Source: an uncultured Bacilli bacterium (GTDB taxonomy: Bacteria; Bacillota_I; Bacilli_A; RF39; UBA660). Taken from it: 64,000 bases of DNA. Both the position numbers and the translations under genes were made by a program. The stretch lies in assembly GCA_934098505.1 (NCBI GenBank), contig CAKOOR010000003.1, forward strand, positions 68,814-132,813, written 5' to 3'. A model generated the notes under the pieces. That model made no database searches and was not told the DNA's origin. It saw only the letters and a list, made by a program, of their open reading frames with translations. Positions 18,013-25,978 of the stretch are shown here, piece by piece. Within the stretch, counting starts at the first letter, position 1. The number at the start of each line of letters is the position of its first letter.

Positions 18013-19155
18013 ATGGAGTTAGTTGTTAATGGACATAATATATTTTTAATTATTTTAATAACTTTTATTTGTAGTCTTATTTTAGTACCTGTTACTATTA
18101 AAGTAGCTATTCATGTTCGGGCAATGGATTATCCGGATGGCATTAGAAAATTTCAAAAGCAACCCATGCCTCGGTTAGGAGGAATAGCTATTTTCTTATC
18201 CTTTATGGTTGGCTATATGTTATTTGCTAGAGAAAGTACCATGATGTTATCTATTCTTATGGCCTCTTTCTTACTGGTTTTAGTAGGTTTTGTAGATTCT
18301 ATTAATCCAGTTAAAGCTAAGTATCAATTATTGACCCATTTTATTGCCGCCTTTACGGTTAGTGTTTATGGTGGGTTAGTTTTAAATAATGTTTCGATTT
18401 TAGGACTTAATTTTACTTTTCCTTATCCTTTGAATTATTTAATTACCATTATCTTTTTAATTGCCTTCATCAATATGGTTAATTTAATCGATGGTATGGA
18501 TGGTTTAGCTGGTGGCGTTTGTTCAATTTACTTTGCTACCATTGCTATTATCGGTTTAATATTTACTCAAATGGAAGGTCTTGATGTTATTCTAGCCCTT
18601 ATCATGTTGGGGGCTACTTCTGGTTTTTTAGTATATAACTTTCCACCCGCTAAGACTTATATGGGAAACTGCGGTAGTGACTTTCTTGGCTTTATCGTCG
18701 GAGTTATTGCCTTATTAGGATTTAAAGCTACTACTTTAACAAGTATCGTTATTCCTATTTTAATTATGGCAATTCCTATCTTTGATACGCTTTTTGCTAT
18801 CTTAAGAAGGGCTATCTCGCATAAAGGCATATTCACACCTGATCATGACCACCTACATCATCAATTATTAAAAATGAAATTTTCTCCCCGTACTTCCATC
18901 TTAATAATTTATAGCATTACGATCATGTTTAGTGCTGTTTCTATTTTCTTTGTTTTAGGTGATCAAAAAATTGCCATGGCTATTTATGTTATTTTAATGC
19001 TTATTCTTTTATTTATCGTTATGAAAACCGACATTTTATTTAAACATAAAAAGACCAAAGAAAAGGAATTAGCCGAAATAAAACTAAATGTATCAAAAGC
19101 CCAAAAAATTATGCATGAAAAAAGTAAACAAAGAAAAAATAAAAAAAATCGATAA
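18013..19155 (+). CDS. tagO: Undecaprenyl-phosphate GlcNAc-1-phosphate transferase (TagO/WecA type)
   Basis: 380 residues with about ten membrane segments. Diagnostic motifs of the polyprenyl-phosphate HexNAc-1-P transferase family are present: YPDGIRKFQKQPMPRLGG, NMVNLIDGMDGLAGG, GNCGSDFLGF and HDHLHHQLL (the His-rich loop of the TagO/WecA branch, absent in MraY). MGDxGS, the common form of the third motif, is MGNCGS here. It starts teichoic acid or other wall glycopolymer synthesis. A Lys/Glu-rich cytoplasmic tail ends the protein. Confidence 0.9.
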   Translation: MELVVNGHNIFLIILITFICSLILVPVTIKVAIHVRAMDYPDGIRKFQKQPMPRLGGIAIFLSFMVGYMLFARESTMMLSILMASFLLVLVGFVDSINPVKAKYQLLTHFIAAFTVSVYGGLVLNNVSILGLNFTFPYPLNYLITIIFLIAFINMVNLIDGMDGLAGGVCSIYFATIAIIGLIFTQMEGLDVILALIMLGATSGFLVYNFPPAKTYMGNCGSDFLGFIVGVIALLGFKATTLTSIVIPILIMAIPIFDTLFAILRRAISHKGIFTPDHDHLHHQLLKMKFSPRTSILIIYSITIMFSAVSIFFVLGDQKIAMAIYVILMLILLFIVMKTDILFKHKKTKEKELAEIKLNVSKAQKIMHEKSKQRKNKKNR

Positions 19156-19156
19156 A

Positions 19157-19182
19157 CCTCTACATTTGGTAGAGTTTTTATT
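19157..19182 (+). terminator. Terminator after tagO
   Basis: CTCTAC, a 5-nt loop and GTAGAG, followed by TTTTTATTTT. Confidence 0.75.
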
Positions 19183-19189
19183 TTGGTTT

Positions 19190-19198
19190 ATGATATAA
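19190..19198 (+). promoter_or_regulatory. Extended -10 promoter of sipS
   Basis: TGA then TATAAT at 19193-19198. Only 16 bp separate the -10 from the ATG at 19215, so the leader must be extremely short. Confidence 0.5.
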
Positions 19199-19214
19199 TT
19201 TTACTGTGATAGAT

Positions 19215-19691
19215 ATGAAAGAAAAATTAAAAGAAATATTACCTTATATAATTATTTTAGTAGCAGTCATCTTGTTTAGAACTTTTATTGCCACTCCGGT
19301 TATTGTAAACGGTCCTTCTATGCAAGAAACTTTACATACCAATGACATTCTAATCTTAAGAAGAACTAGTAAAATAAATCGTTATGATATTGTGGTTGCT
19401 AACCATAATGGTGATAAATTAATTAAGAGAGTTATGGGGATTCCCGGTGATAAAATTAAATGTGTCAGTGGTATTATTTATGTTAATAATGAAGAAGTAT
19501 CTAATTATGGATATGGCACATCATTTGATTTTGCCCAAGTTATTCTAGGTGAAAATGAATATTTTTTAATTGGCGATAATAGGGAAGATTCACTGGATAG
19601 TAGATACTTTGGCCCCGTAGAGAAAAGCAATATCAGTGGTGTTGCCGATTTCCGCGTCTTCCCATTTAATAAAATAGGCAAATTATCTTAA
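19215..19691 (+). CDS. sipS: Signal peptidase I (Ser/Lys type)
   Basis: About 158 residues. One N-terminal membrane anchor (ILPYIIILVAVILFRTFI), the nucleophile Ser near residue 35 in NGPSMQ, the Lys general base in DKLIKRVMGIPGD near 70, and the conserved GDNREDSLDSRYFG box. It cleaves Sec signal peptides on the outer face of the membrane. ATG 19215 is chosen with GTGAT as ribosome binding site; the GTG at 19206 is the alternative and would make the mRNA leaderless. This is a second, different type of signal peptidase from the SipW-like one at 1379. Its stop codon abuts a TnpB-derived element. Confidence 0.9.
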   Translation: MKEKLKEILPYIIILVAVILFRTFIATPVIVNGPSMQETLHTNDILILRRTSKINRYDIVVANHNGDKLIKRVMGIPGDKIKCVSGIIYVNNEEVSNYGYGTSFDFAQVILGENEYFLIGDNREDSLDSRYFGPVEKSNISGVADFRVFPFNKIGKLS

Positions 19692-19910
19692 GAACAAAAA
19701 TTAAAATGCGAAAGTAATGAGCATTTCAACTCAGCCACCATCACGAATGGCTTTTTCTTACGAGAATAATCTCAAAAGACATAAACTCCGATGCATCGCC
19801 ACCGTATTTTTAAAACTTTTTGATTTTTAAATTAATAACTGGCAATTTTATAATTTTTTTACGTTTTTTCTATTTATTTTGTTATAATTATTTTATAAAT
19901 ATTCATAAAG
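19690..19910 (-). mobile_element. Non-autonomous deletion derivative of the TnpB element
   Basis: The reverse complement matches 5051-5149 (left end) joined directly to about 5757-5884 (right end) of the tnpB element; roughly 600 bp including all of tnpB are missing. Shared blocks include TTTATGAATATTTA, CAGTTATTAATTTAAAAAT and CGGTGGCGATGCATCGGAG. It resembles palindrome-associated or MITE-like derivatives of IS200/IS605 elements. It lies in the opposite orientation to the 5-kb copy, right behind sipS, as the other lies behind rnjA. Confidence 0.8.
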
Positions 19911-20276
19911 CTCTAAAAGCTAGTTTACAATAAAGGTTCTGTCACAAATGTTGCCACAGAACCTGTGGAATAAATTATTTCCTTAACGGATGACTTTCTA
20001 TTATATAAAAAATAAAAACCATTTAAGCAAGTTGCTTAAGTGGTTCTTTTCAATGTTTTTCCTATTTATATAACAAAATATCCACCAAATTATTTTTTCT
20101 CCTTTTAACCGGAGCTAAATTGCAAGCCATAAATTATTATAATCTATCGTCAAAAGTTATAAATCATGAATTATAAATTTAAAATCCATCTACTTTTTAA
20201 AAGATTATAGGAAAAACAAGGTTAGGGCTTAAAACAATCATTTTAATTTAACTTAAGTAGACTTAAGACCCCAAAA
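19911..20276. other. Non-coding interval with hairpins
   Basis: No gene seen. AGGTTCTGT/ACAGAACCT forms a hairpin at about 19934-19964, and a strong terminator lies at 20017-20050. The rest is AT-rich and unassigned. Confidence 0.5.
20017..20050 (+). terminator. Terminator-like hairpin
   Basis: AACCATTTAAGCAA pairs with TTGCTTAAGTGGTT, followed by CTTTT. The gene it would serve is unclear; it lies about 330 bp behind sipS. Confidence 0.65.
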
Positions 20277-20777
20277 TTAAATTTCAAATTCTATAGAATT
20301 TAATTTTGATATTTCAAAATCTGTGGTTTCAATATTTTGCGTAATTTTATTAATTTCATCTTGAATATTTTTAACGTCATAATTTAAATTACGACATTCA
20401 AAGTACGAATTATTAACTTCAGTAACTCTGGTTTTAGTAGACCTATTATTTACAATCGAAGTATAAAAATTCTTTAATTTTCTAAGATAATTATTATCAG
20501 AAATAGCTTGTTGGATAGTGCGACCGTCTGTTAATTTATAAGAATTATTCTTTTCAAATTGAATTTTTTTAAGCTTGGTTAGTAATTTATAAGAATCTTC
20601 TAAATTCTTAAGCTCAGTAGTTAAATCATTTTTATAATCTTCTAAAATAGTTTCCCTACCATCTAGCTCCTTAATCGAAGTACTAAAAAGATGCAAACGA
20701 ATATTAGACATTAACGCATTAAAGTTGTTTTCTTCTTCATTAATTTTACTCATTAGAGCAGTAAGATTTAGTTTCAT
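20277..20777 (-). CDS. DIP1984 family protein (annotated elsewhere as septicolysin-like)
   Basis: 166 residues from the ATG at 20777, preceded by AAAGGA; the longer frame to 20876 lacks a ribosome binding site. The pattern is two long helices, then LTDGRTIQQAISDNNYLRKL, then NNSYFECRNLNYDVKNIQDE and TDFEISKL, which matches the DIP1984/DUF6847 family as I recall it (DG.TL..A...D.LR.........). The function is not established. It is alpha-helical with coiled-coil character and has no signal or membrane segment. Confidence 0.55.
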   Translation of the reverse strand: MKLNLTALMSKINEEENNFNALMSNIRLHLFSTSIKELDGRETILEDYKNDLTTELKNLEDSYKLLTKLKKIQFEKNNSYKLTDGRTIQQAISDNNYLRKLKNFYTSIVNNRSTKTRVTEVNNSYFECRNLNYDVKNIQDEINKITQNIETTDFEISKLNSIEFEI

Positions 20778-20880
20778 ATATAAATTCCTTTCATTATCCA
20801 TAAATATATCACAAAAATTATAAAAGTCTAGAAATTTCTTTAAGAAGTTAATTAAATAAATTATTTTATTATCCAATTAA

Positions 20881-20912
20881 AAATTAAAAAAGATTACTTT
20901 TTATTTGTAATC
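20881..20912 (-). terminator. Terminator after the lipoprotein gene
   Basis: On the minus strand GATTAC pairs with GTAATC, followed by TTTTTTAATTT. Confidence 0.7.
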
Positions 20913-20960
20913 AATTTCACTTTTTTAATTTTTAATATTAGCATATTTTAATAATTAGTA

Positions 20961-21461
20961 TTATTTTATATAAAAGTAATAAGAATTACCATCAGTCTTA
21001 TCTTCATAAACTTCACCATAGTAAATAGCCAGTGGCTTTTTCATATTACCTTTAAGTTCATAAGAGATACTAATTTCTATTTCTTCATTACTATTTAAGG
21101 TATATTTTTTACTATCATCTAAAGAATAAGTATAAGAAGATTTATCTTTATCTAAATTCCACATTAAAGGGAAATCTTTATTACTAATATTTTTCTTGGT
21201 ATTTGTAATATTTTTAACTTTAATATTGACATTTAACTTATCGTCTTTTTCTTCATAATTTAATAACGTAATATCAAAATCAGTTACATGAGCTGTATCG
21301 CCAACCCACAAACCCATAAAACCACTGTTAGTATTTTCAATTGTAATTAAACCTTTGGTTTTCCAGGCTGGATAACTACTGCTTTGAAAAGGTAGAGAAC
21401 AACCAGCTAAAGCTAAGACCCCAATTCCCATTAATATACTTTTTGCTACTTTTTTATGCAT
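20961..21461 (-). CDS. Lipoprotein with DUF4352-like beta domain
   Basis: 166 residues. A lipoprotein signal with lipobox LAGC (Cys21) precedes an Ig-like beta-sandwich with alternating hydrophobic strands (KLNVNIKVKNITNTKKNIS, EEIEISISYELKG), the form of DUF4352/telomeric-repeat-like extracellular domains. Expected to be anchored on the outer membrane face. It starts exactly at the end of the upstream membrane-protein gene (shared base 21461), so it is translationally coupled to it. Function unknown. Confidence 0.65.
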   Translation of the reverse strand: MHKKVAKSILMGIGVLALAGCSLPFQSSSYPAWKTKGLITIENTNSGFMGLWVGDTAHVTDFDITLLNYEEKDDKLNVNIKVKNITNTKKNISNKDFPLMWNLDKDKSSYTYSLDDSKKYTLNSNEEIEISISYELKGNMKKPLAIYYGEVYEDKTDGNSYYFYIK

Positions 21462-22381
21462 TATTTTTCACCTATCTTTCTAATTTCATAAGTATTAGCA
21501 TTTTGTCTTTGTAAACTGTAAGAAGTGAAAACACCAATAATAGATAGTAAATAACCAGTAAGTAAGCCATTATTAAACAATTTATGAAAATCTTTAACGG
21601 TATTTAAATAATAAGGAATAGCTTTGTAAGCATCAATAAGTTTTATAACATAATCATTTTTATATAAATTATAAATATAGATAGCGCAGTTAAGTTCATG
21701 AGCTACTAAAACCATAAATAAACCAACTATGGTTGAAATAATAATTCCTGGCAACTTAATGTTATGAGCAAATTTTTTATAAAATACAGCTGATCCCATC
21801 GTAATTGCAATCCCGGCAATTCCTGGCTCAATCCCGATAAAGCCAAAGAATATCCATAAAAGAATTCCCGGAATAGTCCCTAAAATGGCTCCTAGTGTTC
21901 CTAGTAAAATATTTTCTTTGGACTTATTATATTTTTCTTTTTTATAATTAGTAGCTTTCTTAATAATTTTATAACAATCATTACAATAAAAGCTAATTTC
22001 CGAATCATTATCTACTAAATAAGTCTTTTTAGCCTCTTTACAATGACGACATACCTCTTTTGCCTCATTATCTTCTAGATATTTACCAATTATCTCTAAT
22101 AGGGGATTAATAATCTCTGGTAAATATTTCTTATTAGTAACCGAACCAACAATATTAAGATTTTTATTATTATAACTAACAATGGTTTCCTTAATTTCTT
22201 TTTTAATACTGTTTGCTAGTTTGTTAATATTGCTATTCATCTCAACACTAAAACTTAAAGTATAAACACTAGATTGATTATCATACTTAATAAGAAAGTG
22301 ATAATCCTTTATACTTCCAGCTAAAATATTACTTCCACAGTAAATCGTATTAGTTCCGATTTTTTGAGCTATTTTCTTCAT
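21461..22381 (-). CDS. Membrane protein with zinc-ribbon-like CxxC pairs
   Basis: About 306 residues from the ATG at 22381, which has AAGGAAG upstream. The first 125 residues are soluble and beta-rich; then a four-Cys cluster (CRHCKEAKK ... FYCNDC) suggests a zinc ribbon. Four hydrophobic segments follow (ILLGTLGAILGTIPGILLWIF, IGIEPGIAGIAITMG, LPGIIISTIVGLFMVLVAH, LLTGYLLSIIGVFTSY). I do not recognise a named family. It overlaps the upstream DUF5662 gene by 32 bp and the downstream lipoprotein gene by 1 bp, so the three form one minus-strand operon. Confidence 0.6.
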   Translation of the reverse strand: MKKIAQKIGTNTIYCGSNILAGSIKDYHFLIKYDNQSSVYTLSFSVEMNSNINKLANSIKKEIKETIVSYNNKNLNIVGSVTNKKYLPEIINPLLEIIGKYLEDNEAKEVCRHCKEAKKTYLVDNDSEISFYCNDCYKIIKKATNYKKEKYNKSKENILLGTLGAILGTIPGILLWIFFGFIGIEPGIAGIAITMGSAVFYKKFAHNIKLPGIIISTIVGLFMVLVAHELNCAIYIYNLYKNDYVIKLIDAYKAIPYYLNTVKDFHKLFNNGLLTGYLLSIIGVFTSYSLQRQNANTYEIRKIGEK

Positions 22382-22946
22382 TTTTATCTTCCTTTTCTTT
22401 TTTCTTCGTATATTTATCATAAATACTTTTTAAATATTTAGGATTGATAGTTTCTTTTTCGCCACATGCTCCCAAAGTTTCAAATACTTCCGTCATAAAA
22501 CCTTGTATCTTGCGATTAACCATACAGTTATCACGTACCTTATTCCAATAATAATAAGCTGACATATCCATATATTTTTTACCTTGATAATTTTTCGAAG
22601 CTGCTATCATATCACAAATCATCTCAACTGCATATTTATAAGGAATAACCGGCGCTTTTAGGGGCGCAGCATAATCAAACCAGTACTCGTGATGATGCTT
22701 ATTACGTCCCTTATGATGAAGCCAAGCCTTTGAGTAACCTTGCTCTTTTTTAGCATTGATAATAGGAGAGTACTTACCCTTAGCGTAGTATTTTACCCCC
22801 TCCCAAAATTCCGTTGGACTATATTTTGATAAATCATGGAGCAAGCCTTGGATAGGAATACCAGCTTTCCAACAAAGAATAAATACTTTTAATCGATGTT
22901 TATTAATGGTATGTAAATGACCAAAGAAATTTAAAAAGTATCGCAT
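22350..22946 (-). CDS. DUF5662 family protein
   Basis: 198 residues. Motifs HLHTINKHRLKV, GLLHDLSKYSPTEFWEGVKYY, KAWLHHKGRNKHHHEYWFD and MICDMIAASKNY match the DUF5662 family known from Firmicutes and phages. The His/Asp pattern (HDLSK, HHKGRNKHHHEY) resembles a metal-binding HD-like site, so a phosphohydrolase role is conceivable but unproven. The C-terminal 20 residues are Lys/Glu/Asn-rich. First gene of a three-gene operon. Confidence 0.75.
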   Translation of the reverse strand: MRYFLNFFGHLHTINKHRLKVFILCWKAGIPIQGLLHDLSKYSPTEFWEGVKYYAKGKYSPIINAKKEQGYSKAWLHHKGRNKHHHEYWFDYAAPLKAPVIPYKYAVEMICDMIAASKNYQGKKYMDMSAYYYWNKVRDNCMVNRKIQGFMTEVFETLGACGEKETINPKYLKSIYDKYTKKKEKEDKNEENSSKNRN

Positions 22947-23059
22947 AGCATTATTCCTTTCAACATATTCATTATAGCATTTCTCTTTTAATGTGTAAAT
23001 TAATGATTAATAATATTTTCACACCAACCACACCCAGATATATAAATTTATATAACTAT

Positions 23060-23086
23060 TAAAAAGAGCTGTGTAAAAACACAGCA
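23060..23086 (-). terminator. Terminator after first Rpn-type gene
   Basis: GCTGTGT and ACACAGC with a 4-nt loop; on the minus strand TCTTTTTAA follows. Confidence 0.75.
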
Positions 23087-23114
23087 TTATAACTTATATT
23101 ATATTAATGTAATA

Positions 23115-24089
23115 TTACTCATTTACTATTGAAGTAGATTGTTCTTCTTGAATTTTAATAACTTCTTCAATTGGCATATTAACGGCCATTGCTATTTGCG
23201 AAACAGCCATTTTCATATTTGTTAAATTTTTAATGGTTTCTTTTTTCGAAGCTAATTCTCCTTCAATTTTGCCTTCGATTTTACCCTCAATTTTGCCCTC
23301 AATTTTGCCAGAAATTTCTCCTTCTTGACGAGCAAAATAAAGATCGGTATTTTTTAATTTCTTTGCTTCTTCCTCCTTATTAACATACATTAATTCATCT
23401 TCAATACTTGAAAATTCTTCCATAAAATCGACCACCTCATTTAAATCCTCATAATCACCAGCAATCTCTCTTGAACGTTTAATGCTATTTGAAGTAAGCA
23501 GCATCAAAGCTCGTCTTTGCCAGTCGCTCATGTCTTCATTATAAGGATTCTCTTCTAATTTATCAAGAGCAACTCGAATGATTGTATTAGTAAAGGGATA
23601 TTTTACTCTTAAATCTTCCTCCTGAACCACAAAACGATTAATAATTTTTTTATTAAAGGGAAAACTACAGGCATCAAAGTTAATTTGAACAAAATCAATT
23701 GGAACATAATCATCACCCTTAATTTGCTTACTTAAAACCAAACGATATCCATACGAAATATTCTTAATTATGGAAGAGGGGTTATTATATGTATTTGCCT
23801 CTAAATTAATAAAGAAATTTTCTGATACTTGTAATAATAAATCTAAAACCGTAGCTTTATTCTTATAATTTATTTTTGGTAACTCCGTATCAATAAAGTA
23901 AGAATTCTTAATTAATTCATAATCAAGATGTAACATATTAGCAATAATTCTATTCATAAATTCCTTTCTATATTTACAAATTGCTTTAAAAGAATTATCT
24001 TTAGTTATTGGTATTTGAAAATCAGGGTTTTCTTTCTTATATTTAACATAATCAGTTACTAATTCTATATTATAATTTTTATATTTCAT
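23115..24089 (-). CDS. Rpn-family PD-(D/E)XK nuclease/transposase-like protein
   Basis: 324 residues. The N-terminal half fits the Rpn (recombination-promoting nuclease, YhgA/PDDEXK) fold: FKAICKYRKEFMNRIIANML, ATVLDLLLQVSENFFINLEANTYN (catalytic Asp and the ExN variant of ExK) and YGYRLVLSKQIKGDDY. The C-terminus has four tandem GKIE units at about 263-280 and a helix-turn-helix-like end (MAVSQIAMAVNMPIEEVIKI). These proteins cleave DNA in Escherichia coli and favour recombination. Its promoter shares 44 identical bases with the promoter of a related gene at 25979-26917. Confidence 0.75.
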   Translation of the reverse strand: MKYKNYNIELVTDYVKYKKENPDFQIPITKDNSFKAICKYRKEFMNRIIANMLHLDYELIKNSYFIDTELPKINYKNKATVLDLLLQVSENFFINLEANTYNNPSSIIKNISYGYRLVLSKQIKGDDYVPIDFVQINFDACSFPFNKKIINRFVVQEEDLRVKYPFTNTIIRVALDKLEENPYNEDMSDWQRRALMLLTSNSIKRSREIAGDYEDLNEVVDFMEEFSSIEDELMYVNKEEEAKKLKNTDLYFARQEGEISGKIEGKIEGKIEGKIEGELASKKETIKNLTNMKMAVSQIAMAVNMPIEEVIKIQEEQSTSIVNE

Positions 24090-24135
24090 GTCTATTCCTT
24101 TCCTCTAGAATTCTTAATATTGAGCTCATAATTAG

Positions 24136-24179
24136 TCCTTCTATATATATTTATTACCGTTAAAAGTCTAATTTCCTTC
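24136..24179 (-). promoter_or_regulatory. 44-bp promoter block shared with 26950-26993
   Basis: Every base is identical between the two sites. On the minus strand it reads TTAGAC, a 17-bp spacer containing AACGGT, and an ATATAT -10-like element. A 13-bp part (ACTTTTAACGGTA) recurs upstream of the XRE gene at 33957. Confidence 0.6.
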
Positions 24180-24279
24180 CAAAATTTTAAAATAATCTAA
24201 TATTTTTTAAAATTTTGGACTATTTACAGTAAAATGTATAAATTCACATAAAATTCATATACTAAAAAAGAAAATATAG

Positions 24280-24285
24280 TATAAT
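24280..24285 (+). promoter_or_regulatory. -10 element of ytxH-like gene
   Basis: TATAAT, 33 bp before the ATG at 24318; AAGAGG is the ribosome binding site. Confidence 0.5.
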
Positions 24286-24317
24286 TAAATTATATTAAAT
24301 AGAAAAGAGGATATATA

Positions 24318-24722
24318 ATGAAAAAGAAAACTGTTGCTACATTAGTAGGAGGCATGGCTGCCGGTGCTGCTTTAGGAGTCCTATTAGCGCCTAAATCAGG
24401 TAAAGAAACTAGAAACGATTTAATGAAAGCTTTCGATGATTTTATGAACAAAGTAAAAGATATCGATGCTGATGACGTAAAAAAATATGTTGATAAGAAC
24501 ATCAAAAAAATCAAAAAAGAATTAGATGACTTAAGCATGGAAAAAGTAAGTAAGATTGCTAAAAAGAAAGCTAAAGAAATTGAAAAATCAATGGCTGACT
24601 TAGTAGACTATGTTAAAGAAAAAGGTACTCCTGTTTTAGAAGATGCTGTAGAAACCCTAAGACTTAAAGCTATCGAAGTTACTAATGCTTGTATAAATAA
24701 ATTAGAGAAAAAAGAAGACTAG
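24318..24722 (+). CDS. YtxH-domain small membrane protein
   Basis: 134 residues. The N-terminus has a Gly-rich membrane helix and the YtxH signature (LVGGMAAGAALGVLLAPKSGKETR), followed by long amphipathic helices rich in Lys, Asp and Glu. YtxH proteins are linked to general stress in Bacillus and are usually attached to the membrane; the exact role is not known. Monocistronic, with its own promoter and with a terminator that begins inside the stop codon. Confidence 0.75.
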   Translation: MKKKTVATLVGGMAAGAALGVLLAPKSGKETRNDLMKAFDDFMNKVKDIDADDVKKYVDKNIKKIKKELDDLSMEKVSKIAKKKAKEIEKSMADLVDYVKEKGTPVLEDAVETLRLKAIEVTNACINKLEKKED

Positions 24723-24740
24723 GTGCGAACCTAGTTTTTA
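24719..24740 (+). terminator. Terminator overlapping the ytxH-like stop codon
   Basis: CTAGGT, loop GCGA, ACCTAG, then TTTTTA; the first arm contains the TAG stop. Confidence 0.8.
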
Positions 24741-24742
24741 AA

Positions 24743-25228
24743 TTATCTAAAGAATGGTAAATCTAAAGGATAAATAGTAAAAATTACTGTTAAAACGATA
24801 ATAACTAAAGACCATAACTTATAATTAAATCCTTTTTTACTATATTGATAATAATGATTACTAATAACTAACCCCATAATAATATTAACTAAGAATAGAG
24901 TAATATCAAACCATAAACTCTCAATATTAAAACCATATCTAGCTGTATAATAAATTAAAACCATACTAATAATACTACTTAATAATTGAATAATCATTTT
25001 ACTAAAGAATTTATCTTTCTTTAAAATAACCTTATTCCTATGATAAAACCATATATAAAAGATAAAAGTAGGTAAAATAAATAACTTTGTATGTGAATAG
25101 ATTGATTCATTAGTCGGACTAATAAGACCAACTAAAAAATTATTATTAGACCATTTATAAGTAAAATGTAAAATACTACCTAATATAAAGATAAATAAAA
25201 CATTATATAAATTATCCTTTTTATTCAT
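24743..25228 (-). CDS. DUF6512-family membrane protein
   Basis: 161 residues with five hydrophobic segments. The start region ILGSILHFTYKWSNNNFLVGLISPTNESIYSHTKL matches the DUF6512 pattern (LH..Y.WSg.N..VGlf.PvNES.wEH.KL). Integral membrane protein of unknown function, found mainly in gut Firmicutes. It converges with the ytxH-like gene. Confidence 0.65.
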   Translation of the reverse strand: MNKKDNLYNVLFIFILGSILHFTYKWSNNNFLVGLISPTNESIYSHTKLFILPTFIFYIWFYHRNKVILKKDKFFSKMIIQLLSSIISMVLIYYTARYGFNIESLWFDITLFLVNIIMGLVISNHYYQYSKKGFNYKLWSLVIIVLTVIFTIYPLDLPFFR

Positions 25229-25273
25229 ATATCCCCCTTAGTAATATTTATGTTAAATAGTATAATTTAGTAT

Positions 25274-25301
25274 TAAAAAAACAGGCTTTTATACCTGTTT
25301 A
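25274..25301 (-). terminator. Terminator after rubrerythrin gene
   Basis: AAACAGG pairs with CCTGTTT; on the minus strand a T-run follows. Confidence 0.75.
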
Positions 25302-25307
25302 ATAGTC

Positions 25308-25847
25308 TTAGTAATTTTCTTTTTTAATTTCAAAGAAACTTTGTGGATGATTACATACTGGGCATACTTCTGGAGCATATTTACCAATAACAATATGACC
25401 ACAGTTACGACATTGCCAAATTCTATCATCATCACTTGAGAAGACTACGCCACCTTCAATATTAGCAATAAGTTTACGATATCTTTCTTCATGATGACGT
25501 TCAATTTCGCCAACAGCTTCAAATTTTTTAGCTAGTTCTTCGAATCCTTCTTCACGAGCTGTTTTAGCAAACTCTTGATACATATCAGTCCATTCATAGT
25601 TTTCACCATTTGCAGCATCTTCTAAATTTTCTAATGTACTTGGAATTTTGCCATCATGTAATTCTTTAAACCACATTTTAGCGTGTTCTTTTTCGTTATT
25701 AGCAGTTTCTTCAAAGATTTCGGCATATTGTTCATAGCCATCTTTTCTTGCTTTTGAAGCATAGAATGTATATTTATTTCTAGCTTGTGATTCGCCTGCA
25801 AAAGCTTTAAGCAAGTTTTGTTCAGTTTTACTTCCTTTTAGTTCCAT
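25308..25847 (-). CDS. rbr: Rubrerythrin
   Basis: 179 residues, the standard length. The N-terminal diiron four-helix domain carries GESQARNKYTFYA, ETANNEKEHAKMW and the pair ExxxxHHEERY; the C-terminal rubredoxin domain has WQCRNCGHIV and CPVCNHP (Fe(SCys)4). It reduces hydrogen peroxide with electrons from NAD(P)H via rubredoxin, typical of anaerobes, which fits a gut habitat. AAAGGAAG lies upstream of the ATG. Confidence 0.95.
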   Translation of the reverse strand: MELKGSKTEQNLLKAFAGESQARNKYTFYASKARKDGYEQYAEIFEETANNEKEHAKMWFKELHDGKIPSTLENLEDAANGENYEWTDMYQEFAKTAREEGFEELAKKFEAVGEIERHHEERYRKLIANIEGGVVFSSDDDRIWQCRNCGHIVIGKYAPEVCPVCNHPQSFFEIKKENY

Positions 25848-25938
25848 ATTATTTTACTTCCTTTCACAATCCCAAAGGATTTCAGTATTTAGTATAACAT
25901 GTTAAATTTTTTTTGCAAACTATTATTTTCTTATATCT

Positions 25939-25966
25939 AAAAAAATGTAGTCCAATTTGACTACAC
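25939..25966 (-). terminator. Terminator after second Rpn-type gene
   Basis: TGTAGTC pairs with GACTACA; on the minus strand TTTTTTT follows. Confidence 0.75.
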
Positions 25967-25978
25967 TACAATAAATAT

